Of a stretch of 6,812 nucleotides of DNA, positions 1-5,911 are shown in pieces; positions within the stretch are counted from its first letter, which is position 1, and each line of letters opens with the position of its first letter. The DNA is taken from positions 1 to 6,812 of the forward strand of contig CALFXA010000049.1 in assembly GCA_937928015.1 (NCBI GenBank), given 5' to 3'. The position numbers and the translations under genes were made by a program. This DNA comes from an uncultured Anaerolineales bacterium. Its GTDB lineage: Bacteria; Chloroflexota; Anaerolineae; Anaerolineales; Villigracilaceae. The notes under the pieces were generated by a model. It ran no database searches and had not been told where the DNA came from. It was given only the letters and a program-made list of their open reading frames with translations.

Positions 1-48
1 CGCTTTGAGCGGAAAGCCCGCATGGTCCCCAGCGACGGCGACCTTCAT
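1..48 (-). CDS. rpiB: Ribose-5-phosphate isomerase B, N-terminal fragment
   Basis: This is the first 16 codons of a gene that leaves the window at the left edge. It translates as [16 protein letters not shown], which matches the N-terminus of RpiB/LacAB-family sugar-phosphate isomerases (M-K-hydrophobic stretch, then S/G-D-H-A-G-F-x-L-K). The Asp-His pair in that segment belongs to the substrate site in this family. The enzyme interconverts ribose 5-phosphate and ribulose 5-phosphate in the cytosol. Its ATG overlaps the TGA of transketolase as ATGA, and a GAAGGA Shine-Dalgarno lies 6 nt upstream inside the end of tkt, so the two genes are almost certainly co-transcribed and translationally coupled. 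The pairing makes metabolic sense because transketolase uses the pentose phosphates that RpiB equilibrates. The rest of the gene, including the catalytic Cys or Thr, is outside the window, so RpiB and LacA/B-like relatives cannot be fully separated. Confidence 0.8.
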   Translation of the reverse strand, partial: MKVAVAGDHAGFPLKA

Positions 49-2021
49 AGCAGTTCCTTCGCCTTTACCACTACGTTTTCAACCGTGAAGCCGAACTTCT
101 CGAACAGAATCTTGGCGGGCGCCGACGCGCCGAAGGAGTCCATGCACACGAAGGCGGACGCGTAACGCTCCCAGCCCTGGCGGACTCCCGCCTCGACGGC
201 CAGCCGCGCCTGGATCGACTTCGGCAGCACGGACTCACGATAGGCCTGGTCCTGTTTCTCGAACAGTTCCCACGACGGGAACGACACCACACGGACGGCG
301 ATGCCTTCCGCGGCCAGCTTTTCGGCGGCGGCGTAGATCAAACCGACCTCCGAACCCGAGGCCATCAGGATCATCTTCGGGTCGGCGCCAAAATCCTTGA
401 GGACGTACGCGCCGCGCTCGACGGTCGGCTCGCTGAAGGGACCGAAAGTCGGCACATTCTGTCGGGTCAGGGCCAGGACGGTCGGTCCATGCTTGTTCTC
501 GATGGCAATCTTCCAGGCGGCGGCCACCTCGTTCGCATCGGCGGGGCGAATGACGGTCAGGTTGGGGATGGAACGCAGCGCGGCCAAATGCTCCACGGGC
601 TGATGGGTCGGGCCGTCTTCGCCCAGACCAATCGAGTCGTGCGTAAAGACGAAGATCGACGGGATGTGCGAGAGCGCCGCCACACGGATGGCGGGACGAT
701 TGTAATCGGAGAAGACCAGGAAGGTGCCGCCATAGGGAATCACGCCGCCAAAGACGGCCATGCCGTTCAGGGCCGCGCCCATGGCGTGTTCACGCACACC
801 AAAGTGGAAATTACGTCCCTGTGGCATATCCTTCTGGAAGAAGGGATAACCATCCAGTTTGGTGTTGTTGGACGGGGCCAGGTCCGCCGAACCGCCCATC
901 AACTCAGGCAGTTTGGCAGCCAACGCATTGAGCACCTTGCCCGAGGAGGCGCGGGTGGCCATGCCCTTCGGGTCGGCAGGGAAACTCGGCAACGCAGATT
1001 GCCAATCGGACGGAAGGTCGCCCTTCAGGCGGCGCTCCAGTTCCTTACCCGCCTCGGGGTGGATACGGCGATAGGCCTCGAAGCGCAGCTTCCACTCGTC
1101 CTCGGCCTTGCCACCGCGGGTCACGGCCTGACGGTAGAACTCAAGCACATCCTCGGGGATGAAGAAACGCGGCTCGGTCGGCCAGCCCAGATTCTGCTTG
1201 GCAAGGGCCAATTCCTCGTCACCCAGCGGCTCGCCGTGGGCCTTCGAGGTGCCCTGGCGATTCGGAGAGCCGAAGCCGATGGTGGTGCGGCACACAATAA
1301 TCGACGGACGCGGATCGGCTTTGGCGGCCTGGATGGCGGCATCGATGGCTTCGACGTCGTTGCCGTCGGCCACCTTCTGCACGTGCCAGCCGTACGCCTC
1401 GAAGCGCAGGGCGCGATCTTCGGTAAAGGCCAGGTCGGTCGGGCCGTCGATGGAGATGTGGTTGTCGTCGTAGAGGTAGATCAGGCGGCCAAGGGAGAGA
1501 TGTCCCGCCAGCGAGGCGGCCTCAGAGGCGACGCCTTCCATCAGGTCGCCGTCGGTGACGATGGCATAGATGAACGGGTCGATCAACTCGTGGCCTGGGC
1601 GATTGAAGGTCGCGGCCATGTGATTGGCGGCAATCGCCATGCCCACGCCCGTGGCAAATCCCTGCCCGAGCGGCCCCGTGGTCATCTCGACGCCAGGCGT
1701 CAGACCGTATTCGGGATGTCCGGGCGTGATGCTGCCCCACTGACGGAAGTTCTTGAGGTCGTCAAGGGAGACGTCGTAGCCCGTGAGATGCAGCAGGGAG
1801 TACAACAGCATCGAGCCATGTCCGCCCGAGAGGACGAAGCGGTCGCGGCCCGCCCACTTGGGGTTGCGGGGGTTGTGGCGCAGGTGACGCGTCCACAGGG
1901 TAAAGGCGATTGCGGCGGTGCCCATCGGAAGTCCAGGGTGGCCTGAATTGGCCTGCTGGACACCATCGGCGGAGAGAAAACGAAGCGTATTAATGGAACG
2001 AGTTTGAAGGTCGGGGGTCAT
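45..2021 (-). CDS. tkt: Transketolase
   Basis: This is a thiamine diphosphate-dependent enzyme that moves two-carbon ketol units between sugar phosphates in the pentose phosphate pathway. The 658-residue length is normal and the protein looks intact. Numbered from the ATG, the visible motifs are SGHPG near residue 28, GGHGS near 68, GPLGQG near 117, the TPP/metal segment TDGDLMEG near 156-163 with the downstream Asn in DDNHISIDG (about 187), KAHGEPLG near 262, the catalytic Glu in REHAMG (about 411), and [10 protein letters not shown] near 469-478. They cover the N-terminal pyrophosphate, the middle pyrimidine and the C-terminal domains in order. A TTG two codons upstream is also open, but the ATG is preferred because a GGA Shine-Dalgarno sits 6 nt before it and would abut the TTG. 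Upstream lies an extended -10 promoter. The stop overlaps rpiB. The nearly 1.5-kb frame on the opposite strand is a GC-driven shadow. Confidence 0.97.
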   Translation of the reverse strand: MTPDLQTRSINTLRFLSADGVQQANSGHPGLPMGTAAIAFTLWTRHLRHNPRNPKWAGRDRFVLSGGHGSMLLYSLLHLTGYDVSLDDLKNFRQWGSITPGHPEYGLTPGVEMTTGPLGQGFATGVGMAIAANHMAATFNRPGHELIDPFIYAIVTDGDLMEGVASEAASLAGHLSLGRLIYLYDDNHISIDGPTDLAFTEDRALRFEAYGWHVQKVADGNDVEAIDAAIQAAKADPRPSIIVCRTTIGFGSPNRQGTSKAHGEPLGDEELALAKQNLGWPTEPRFFIPEDVLEFYRQAVTRGGKAEDEWKLRFEAYRRIHPEAGKELERRLKGDLPSDWQSALPSFPADPKGMATRASSGKVLNALAAKLPELMGGSADLAPSNNTKLDGYPFFQKDMPQGRNFHFGVREHAMGAALNGMAVFGGVIPYGGTFLVFSDYNRPAIRVAALSHIPSIFVFTHDSIGLGEDGPTHQPVEHLAALRSIPNLTVIRPADANEVAAAWKIAIENKHGPTVLALTRQNVPTFGPFSEPTVERGAYVLKDFGADPKMILMASGSEVGLIYAAAEKLAAEGIAVRVVSFPSWELFEKQDQAYRESVLPKSIQARLAVEAGVRQGWERYASAFVCMDSFGASAPAKILFEKFGFTVENVVVKAKELL

Positions 2022-2048
2022 AGTCAATCCAAAAAAATAGAATGTGCT

Positions 2049-2057
2049 ATTGTACCA
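2049..2057 (-). promoter_or_regulatory. Putative extended -10 promoter of tkt-rpiB
   Basis: Read on the minus strand the site is TGGTACAAT, a TGn extended -10 followed by a 5/6 match to TATAAT. No good -35 lies 16-18 nt upstream, which is typical of extended -10 promoters. Transcription would start near 2042, leaving a leader of about 20 nt before the tkt ATG. Assigned from sequence only. Confidence 0.5.
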
Positions 2058-2076
2058 TCGTGAACAGATAAGAACG

Positions 2077-2085
2077 TGGTATCCT
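2077..2085 (+). promoter_or_regulatory. Putative extended -10 promoter of the cNMP/DUF1003 gene
   Basis: The site is TGGTATCCT, a TGn element followed by a 4/6 match to TATAAT, with no convincing -35. The predicted start near 2092 gives a leader of about 25 nt. It faces the tkt extended -10 across a 19-nt gap. It is weaker than the tkt site. Confidence 0.3.
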
Positions 2086-2116
2086 AGCCCAAATTTCGCT
2101 AAAAAAGAGGTGTCTG

Positions 2117-2935
2117 ATGGTTGATCCTAATCTCTTCAATGATGTCCCTTTGTTCCAATTACTGGATGCGGATGAACGAAAGGTGCTGGCCGACCAGGTC
2201 TCCGTGCGGCAGTTCAAGGAAGGCGAGGTCATCTTCAGGGCGGGTGATCCTGGCGGACTGGCTTATCTCGTGCAAAAGGGGACGATCCATGTCAGCATCA
2301 AGGACGCCAACCACGAGACCGTGGTGGTGGACATTGCAGACGACGGCGGATTGGTGGGCATGTCCTCGCTGATGGCGGGCGAGAAACACCAGACAACGGC
2401 TGTGGCTATGGAGGCTACGACCGCCATCGAAATCGACCGTCAAGACATCGTTGCGCTGCTCACCGTCAAACCGCTGGCGGGTCTGGACATGATGACCATC
2501 GTGGAGAAGCAATTGCGTGCGGCGCACGACCTGATGCGCACCCGCGTAGCCCGCAATCCCAACGAAGAGATCGACGAGCAGGAGACCTTTGGTCAGCGCA
2601 TGGCGGATGCCGTGGCTCGCTTTGGCGGCTCATGGGGATTCGTCATCGCGTTTGGGGTGATCCTGGCCGTATACGTCTTTATTAATTCTGAACTCGCGAA
2701 GCCCTGGGATCCTTACCCGTTCATCCTGCTGAATCTGTTCCTATCCATGCTGGCGGCCATTCAAGCGCCCGTCATCATGATGAGCCAAAACCGACAGGAC
2801 GCCAAAGACCGCCTGCGCAGCGAACTGGATTACCGCGTCAACTTGAAGGCCGAGTTGGAAATTGAAGAGGTCTTACAGCGTGTGGGGAAACTGGAGGAAA
2901 TGCTGGCGCAGCATGCGATGGATATGGACGAATAA
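2117..2935 (+). CDS. Cyclic-nucleotide-binding-like domain fused to DUF1003 membrane protein
   Basis: The 272-residue product has two parts. Residues about 7-120 form a cNMP-binding/CRP-type beta-roll ([11 protein letters not shown], then [23 protein letters not shown], ending [11 protein letters not shown]). Residues about 157-250 are a DUF1003 domain: [16 protein letters not shown], one membrane segment near 173-189, then [20 protein letters not shown] with a second segment near 202-220 and the hallmark MMSQNRQ-x-KDR, followed by DY-VN-K-E. The tail (about 245-266) looks like a short coiled coil. There is no helix-turn-helix, so this is a membrane-bound sensor-like protein and not a CRP regulator. 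By eye the phosphate-binding cassette lacks the usual Glu (Met82 instead) and Arg (His91/Gln92), so the ligand may not be cAMP. A GAGG Shine-Dalgarno sits 6 nt before the ATG. DUF1003 has no established biochemical role that I know of. The gene is monocistronic. Confidence 0.92.
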   Translation: MVDPNLFNDVPLFQLLDADERKVLADQVSVRQFKEGEVIFRAGDPGGLAYLVQKGTIHVSIKDANHETVVVDIADDGGLVGMSSLMAGEKHQTTAVAMEATTAIEIDRQDIVALLTVKPLAGLDMMTIVEKQLRAAHDLMRTRVARNPNEEIDEQETFGQRMADAVARFGGSWGFVIAFGVILAVYVFINSELAKPWDPYPFILLNLFLSMLAAIQAPVIMMSQNRQDAKDRLRSELDYRVNLKAELEIEEVLQRVGKLEEMLAQHAMDMDE

Positions 2936-2939
2936 AGCA

Positions 2940-2968
2940 GACGGGGCGATCCAATGGACCGCCCCGTC
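2940..2968. terminator. Hairpin between convergent genes, putative terminator
   Basis: A perfect 9-bp GC-rich inverted repeat (GACGGGGCG / CGCCCCGTC) encloses an 11-nt loop that can add three more pairs (T-A, C-G, C-G) after one mismatch. It starts 4 nt after the stop of the cNMP/DUF1003 gene and ends 7 nt before the stop of the converging DUF429 gene. Neither side has a proper run of T: the plus side continues with mixed AT sequence and the minus side with TGCTTTATT. It may therefore be a weak bidirectional terminator or a 3'-end stabiliser. Confidence 0.55.
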
Positions 2969-2975
2969 ATCGAAA

Positions 2976-3737
2976 TCAATATTTCTCTTTCAGCCGCCCT
3001 GGGACCACGATCTGCCCCTCGGATGGGTCTCCCACATGGACGATCTGCTCAGGATGCTGGGCTGCCAGCCAGGCCGTGTAGGCCGCGACAATCACGTCCA
3101 GCATATCGGCGGCGTAGACCAGGTCGGTCGGCAGGATGCCTCTCAGCAGTTTGTGGCGCGTGATCTCCTCGAAGAAATCCATCGGGTCTTTCACGCGGAC
3201 TCGGCGCTCGTGCAGGGTCAACTGTCGCTGCAAACGCCCCTCCAGGGTCGGCTTCGGCAGCGGGATCTGGTCCAGCAGGGCGCAGAAACAGGCGTGCGGA
3301 TTCGTCTCCAGCATCTGATACGGGGTGTCGTCCTGCGGGTAGGTCGCAAAGCCCATCTTCGCCAGCTTCTTGTACAGGTCAAAACCAGACTGCATCCACG
3401 CGGGACAGGACTCAGCGCGGGCGGGTGTGCCCGTCACCGTGATGCCGCGCTCGCGCAGATCGTACTCGGCCATGCGCAGGTCCGCGCCGCGGATGTGCAT
3501 CCCTGGAGTCAGACTCTCGCTTTCGAGTTTCTTCCGCACCAATCCCTGATTGACGCTCGAAGGCGCCAGGATGGCCGCCACCGCCGAACGCTGTGCACCG
3601 AGGAAGGCGGTCAGATCGTCCAGTTCGCCATCTGCCAACGTGACCAGATGTAGGTCTCGGTCGAGCGCGGCATAGGCGAAGGACTTGCGTCCCGAAGCGG
3701 GGTCGATCCCAACGTAGACAGAGTCGGTAAAAAGCAT
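2976..3737 (-). CDS. DUF429 family protein (predicted RNase H-like fold)
   Basis: This 253-residue soluble protein matches the DUF429 pattern. An N-terminal strand ends in YVGIDPA with Asp12, a middle segment reads MLETNPHACF with Glu144, a helix reads DLVYAADMLDVIVAAYTAW with Asp211 and Asp214, and the end reads VGDPSEGQIVVP. These acidic positions fall where an RNase H-like fold carries its metal-binding carboxylates, so the family is predicted to include nucleases or related phosphoryl-transfer enzymes. No substrate is established to my knowledge, and the assignment is by motif memory. The ATG has an AGGT 5 nt upstream. It stands alone: it converges on the cNMP/DUF1003 gene and diverges from the thioredoxin gene, so the neighbourhood gives no functional hint. 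It appears full length. Confidence 0.85.
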   Translation of the reverse strand: MLFTDSVYVGIDPASGRKSFAYAALDRDLHLVTLADGELDDLTAFLGAQRSAVAAILAPSSVNQGLVRKKLESESLTPGMHIRGADLRMAEYDLRERGITVTGTPARAESCPAWMQSGFDLYKKLAKMGFATYPQDDTPYQMLETNPHACFCALLDQIPLPKPTLEGRLQRQLTLHERRVRVKDPMDFFEEITRHKLLRGILPTDLVYAADMLDVIVAAYTAWLAAQHPEQIVHVGDPSEGQIVVPGRLKEKY

Positions 3738-3758
3738 GGATGACCTATTGTCGGTATC

Positions 3759-3787
3759 AGTGTAGCCGAAAAAAGGAAGTTATGCAA
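3759..3787 (-). promoter_or_regulatory. Putative sigma-70 promoter of the DUF429 gene
   Basis: On the minus strand TTGCAT (-35) and TACACT (-10) are separated by exactly 17 nt. Hexamer matches to consensus are modest (3/6 and 4/6) but the spacing is ideal. The start would fall near 3752, about 15 nt before the ATG. Confidence 0.35.
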
Positions 3788-3857
3788 TAAATTCATCCAG
3801 GCGACTGTCACTTTATTTTTTCCTCTGCATCCAAAAATAAAATTCATTTCCACCGAG

Positions 3858-3863
3858 TAAAAT
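3858..3863 (+). promoter_or_regulatory. Putative -10 element for the tlpA-like operon
   Basis: TAAAAT (5/6 to TATAAT) ends 7 nt before the thioredoxin ATG, which would place the transcription start at or beside the A of the start codon. No -35 is recognisable at normal spacing. A second TAAAAT lies 20 nt upstream at 3838-3843 and would give a leader of roughly 20 nt, so which one is used is open. Confidence 0.3.
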
Positions 3864-3870
3864 CCAAACC

Positions 3871-4401
3871 ATGCAACCCATCGTACGCCGTATTCTCTTT
3901 ATCGTCATCCTCGCCGCAGGCCTGGCGTGGATCGGCTTCAGCGCGGGCGGGACTCAAACCGTCACCGCCGCGCCGCAGGAAGGCTTCCTCGCACCTGATT
4001 TCACTCTGAAATCCATCACAGGTGAGACTCATACCCTCTCCGACCTGCGCGGACAGGCGGTGGTCATCAACCTGTGGGCCACGTGGTGTCCGCCCTGCCG
4101 CGCGGAGATGCCCACCCTGCAAAAGATGTACGAGGAATACAAAGATCAGGGGCTGGTCATCCTGGCCGTCAACTCGACCGTGCAGGATACGGCTTCCGCC
4201 GTCCCGCCCTTCGCTGCCGAGCACGGCCTGACTTTCCCCATTCTGCTCGATGACGCGGGGTTGGTCACCAACGCCTATCTGGTCCGCTCGCTGCCGTCCA
4301 GTTATTTCATCGACCGCAAGGGCATCGTGCGCCAGGTCATCATCGGCGGACCGATGGCCGAGGCCCTGCTGCGTACCCGCATCGAGGACATCCTGAAATG
4401 A
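3871..4401 (+). CDS. TlpA/ResA-like thioredoxin-fold redoxin, membrane-anchored
   Basis: This is a 176-residue thiol-disulfide oxidoreductase of the TlpA/ResA group. Residues 1-34 are a signal sequence or uncleaved anchor: two arginines (6-7), then a hydrophobic run to about residue 25. The catalytic domain follows with APDFTLKSITGE, DLRGQAVVINLWATWCPPC (Cys73 and Cys76), and the cis-Pro loop SLPSSYFIDRKG with Pro142. It should work on the extracytoplasmic face, most likely reducing or exchanging disulfides in exported proteins. ResA/CcmG-type cytochrome c maturation is possible, but no heme-lyase genes are visible. It overlaps the next gene by ATGA, so the two are translationally coupled. 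No Shine-Dalgarno precedes the ATG and a -10-like box lies very close, so the message may be leaderless. No CcdA or DsbD reductant partner is in the window. Confidence 0.93.
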   Translation: MQPIVRRILFIVILAAGLAWIGFSAGGTQTVTAAPQEGFLAPDFTLKSITGETHTLSDLRGQAVVINLWATWCPPCRAEMPTLQKMYEEYKDQGLVILAVNSTVQDTASAVPPFAAEHGLTFPILLDDAGLVTNAYLVRSLPSSYFIDRKGIVRQVIIGGPMAEALLRTRIEDILK

Positions 4402-5120
4402 TCGAACTCTTCCGCAGCCTGTTCACCCCGCCGCGTCACATGATCCTGCTGGTGGCCGCCGCCTGGCTCGGCCTGACTCTCTCCGAGAAGCACGCCGCCC
4501 GCCACAACGTCAGCGTCGAAGCTCTCAACAACCTGACCTTCTACGGCCTGATCGCCTTCGTCCTCGGCGGACGACTATTCTTCGCCTTCGGCCATCTCGA
4601 CGCCTTCCTGAAGAGTCCGCTCAGTCTGTTTGCGATCAACCCCGACCTATTCGACGCCCTTGGTGGGATGGCCGCCGCCGTGCTAACCATGCTGGTTTAC
4701 GGTCAACGCCAAAAGCTAAATCTATGGAACACGCTCGACGCGCTGACGCCTTTCCTGTCCGTGCTGATGATCGGGCTGGGACTCAGTCACCTCGCGGCAG
4801 GTACCGCCTTCGGCCAGCCGACCGACCTGCCTTGGGCCATTCCCCTGTGGAACGCAAACCGCCATCCGACCCAGATCTACGAAATCCTGGCCGCCCTGTT
4901 GACCTTCGGTCTGGTCTGGACTCTCAAACCGAATCCCCGCTCGGGCCTGCTTTTCCTGACCTTCACCGCCTTCACCGCAGGCTGGACAATCTTCCTCACC
5001 GCTTTCCGCGCGGACAGCACCTTGCTGCTGGGAAAATTCCATGCAGAGCAGATTATCGCGTGGGTCGTGCTAGCAATTGTGCTGGGGTTGTTCGAGTGGA
5101 AAAAATCCCAAACGGCGTAA
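4398..5120 (+). CDS. Divergent Lgt-family (prolipoprotein diacylglyceryl transferase-like) membrane protein
   Basis: This 240-residue protein has about seven hydrophobic segments. Lgt-family hallmarks are FVLGGRLFFAF near 54-64, an FDALGGM segment near 85-91, GQPTDLPWAIPLWNANRHPTQIYEI at about 139-163 (the family's GRPTDLPW...RHPTQLYE region) and FRAD near 203. True Lgt transfers diacylglycerol to the lipobox cysteine of prolipoproteins. Here, aligning by eye to E. coli Lgt from memory, key positions are changed: R143 to Gly128, N146 to His131, E151 to Thr136, no His in the H-G-G region, and R239/E243 to Thr197/Thr201, while G154 is kept as Gly139. It is also shorter than typical Lgt at the N-terminus. 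It may be a non-canonical paralog and not the housekeeping enzyme. It contains no cysteine, so it cannot relay disulfides like CcdA. A GAGGA within the end of the thioredoxin gene serves as its ribosome site. Confidence 0.8.
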   Translation: MIELFRSLFTPPRHMILLVAAAWLGLTLSEKHAARHNVSVEALNNLTFYGLIAFVLGGRLFFAFGHLDAFLKSPLSLFAINPDLFDALGGMAAAVLTMLVYGQRQKLNLWNTLDALTPFLSVLMIGLGLSHLAAGTAFGQPTDLPWAIPLWNANRHPTQIYEILAALLTFGLVWTLKPNPRSGLLFLTFTAFTAGWTIFLTAFRADSTLLLGKFHAEQIIAWVVLAIVLGLFEWKKSQTA

Positions 5121-5121
5121 C

Positions 5122-5153
5122 AAAAAAACGGAGAGCGCGATGCTCTCCGTTTT
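5122..5153. terminator. Bidirectional intrinsic terminator
   Basis: The stem is AAAACGGAGAGC / GCTCTCCGTTTT around a 5-nt GCGAT loop, flanked by seven A residues on the left and TTTT on the right. Read on the plus strand it ends the thioredoxin/Lgt-like transcript 2 nt after its stop. Read on the minus strand it ends sodA, with a seven-T run. It is shared by the two convergent units. Confidence 0.9.
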
Positions 5154-5170
5154 CATAACCAGCAAGAATT

Positions 5171-5776
5171 TTACTTCGCGTTGAACTTCTCGGTCACCAC
5201 ATCCCAGTTGACCACGTTCCACCAAGCGGTGACGTAATCGGCGCGGCGGTTCTGGTAATTGAGATAGTAGGCGTGTTCCCATACGTCGATGCCGAGGATG
5301 GGGGTCAGGCCATCCGACAGGGGCGAATCCTGATTGGCCGTGGAGACCACCACCAGTCCGCTGCCCTTCTTCACCAGCCAGGCCCAACCCGAACCAAAGC
5401 GTCCGTTGGCGGCCTTAGTGAATTCTTCCTTGAAGGCGTCGAAGGAGTTGAAGGAGGTGTCGATAGCCTTCGCCAGTTCGCCCTTCGGTGCGCCGCCAGC
5501 CTTGGGGCCCATCACTTCCCAGAACAGGTTGTGATTGAAGGTCCCGCCGCCGTGATTGCGCACCACGGTGCGGACCGCCTCGGGCACGGCATTCAGGTCG
5601 CCCAGCAGCGCTTCGAGCGACTTCCCCGCCAGTTCGGGCGTCTTTTCGACGGCGCCGTTCAGGTTGGTGATGTAGGCCTGGTGGTGCTTGGTGTGGTGGA
5701 TTTCCATCGTGCGCGCGTCGATGTACGGTTCCAGTGCATCGTACGCGTAAGCCAGCTTGGGCAGTTCGAAAGCCAT
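5171..5776 (-). CDS. sodA: Superoxide dismutase, Mn/Fe family (Mn-type features)
   Basis: This 201-residue enzyme disproportionates superoxide to oxygen and hydrogen peroxide; with no signal peptide it is cytosolic. The four metal ligands are present: His27 ([11 protein letters not shown]), His82 (NHNLFW), and Asp164 and His168 (DVWEH). The GGGTFNH segment and Gln149 in ANQDSPLS are features of the Mn or cambialistic group, whereas Fe enzymes usually carry the active-site Gln before the second ligand. Metal use still needs to be measured. The start chosen is MAFELP, preceded by AAGGAG 8 nt upstream. The frame stays open for 20 more codons to an earlier ATG at 5834-5836, but that ATG lies upstream of the predicted -10, so it would not be transcribed. 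The gene is a single unit ending at the bidirectional terminator, under a strong promoter with an overlapping palindrome. Confidence 0.97.
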   Translation of the reverse strand: MAFELPKLAYAYDALEPYIDARTMEIHHTKHHQAYITNLNGAVEKTPELAGKSLEALLGDLNAVPEAVRTVVRNHGGGTFNHNLFWEVMGPKAGGAPKGELAKAIDTSFNSFDAFKEEFTKAANGRFGSGWAWLVKKGSGLVVVSTANQDSPLSDGLTPILGIDVWEHAYYLNYQNRRADYVTAWWNVVNWDVVTEKFNAK

Positions 5777-5784
5777 TTTTATCT

Positions 5785-5790
5785 CTCCTT
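5785..5790 (-). promoter_or_regulatory. Shine-Dalgarno of sodA
   Basis: AAGGAG on the minus strand, 8 nt before the ATG at 5776. It decides between this start and the in-frame ATG 60 nt upstream. Confidence 0.85.
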
Positions 5791-5797
5791 GAGTCGG

Positions 5798-5814
5798 ATA
5801 TTTATGATAAATAT
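5798..5814. promoter_or_regulatory. Perfect 17-bp palindrome, putative operator of sodA
   Basis: ATATTTATGATAAATAT has two perfect 8-bp arms around one central base. It begins 7 nt downstream of the sodA -10, so it covers the predicted start and early leader, a position where a bound repressor would block transcription. The arm-1-arm geometry resembles Fur-family boxes (Fur, PerR, Mur), but the sequence matches their consensus only partly, so the regulator is unassigned. Sites of this family commonly control sod genes. Confidence 0.5.
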
Positions 5815-5821
5815 AATCAAA

Positions 5822-5850
5822 ATTGTATCGCTTCAAGGAAGGCCTGTCAA
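5822..5850 (-). promoter_or_regulatory. Strong sigma-70 promoter of sodA
   Basis: A perfect TTGACA -35 (5845-5850) and a TACAAT -10 (5822-5827, 5/6) are separated by the optimal 17 nt on the minus strand. Transcription would start near 5815, giving a leader of about 38 nt that carries the palindrome and the Shine-Dalgarno. It is the best promoter in the window. Confidence 0.85.
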
Positions 5851-5879
5851 GTAAATGGTACGAATTCTGATAAATCGCT

Positions 5880-5885
5880 TATACT
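5880..5885 (+). promoter_or_regulatory. Putative -10 of the EamA transporter gene
   Basis: TATACT (5/6 to TATAAT) lies 26 nt before the ATG, predicting a start near 5892 and a 20-nt leader that still includes the AAGGA ribosome site. No good -35 is present at 16-18 nt, so activity may be weak or activator-dependent. Confidence 0.35.
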
Positions 5886-5911
5886 TTGTCGTCATTCACG
5901 AAGGAAAAGCC

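Noticed and set aside
489..1946. A 485-codon open frame on the plus strand opposite transketolase
   Set aside because: It is antisense to a certain gene, has low-complexity Gly/Arg/Val-rich composition and matches no family I know; long antisense frames are expected from GC-rich codon use.
2022..2027. TTG start two codons upstream of the tkt ATG
   Set aside because: The only Shine-Dalgarno-like GGA directly abuts the TTG but is correctly spaced for the ATG.
2022..2116. A riboswitch or small RNA in the tkt divergent spacer
   Set aside because: The predicted leaders are only about 20-25 nt and no stable hairpin or terminator-like structure is present.
2862..3653. A 263-codon plus-strand frame opposite the DUF429 gene
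   Set aside because: It begins inside the cNMP/DUF1003 gene and crosses the hairpin; it shows no family motifs and is a shadow of the DUF429 codons.
5774..5836. A 20-residue N-terminal extension of superoxide dismutase, beginning at the ATG at 5834-5836
   Set aside because: It lacks family similarity, starts upstream of the -10 of the sodA promoter and ignores the strong AAGGAG before MAFELP.
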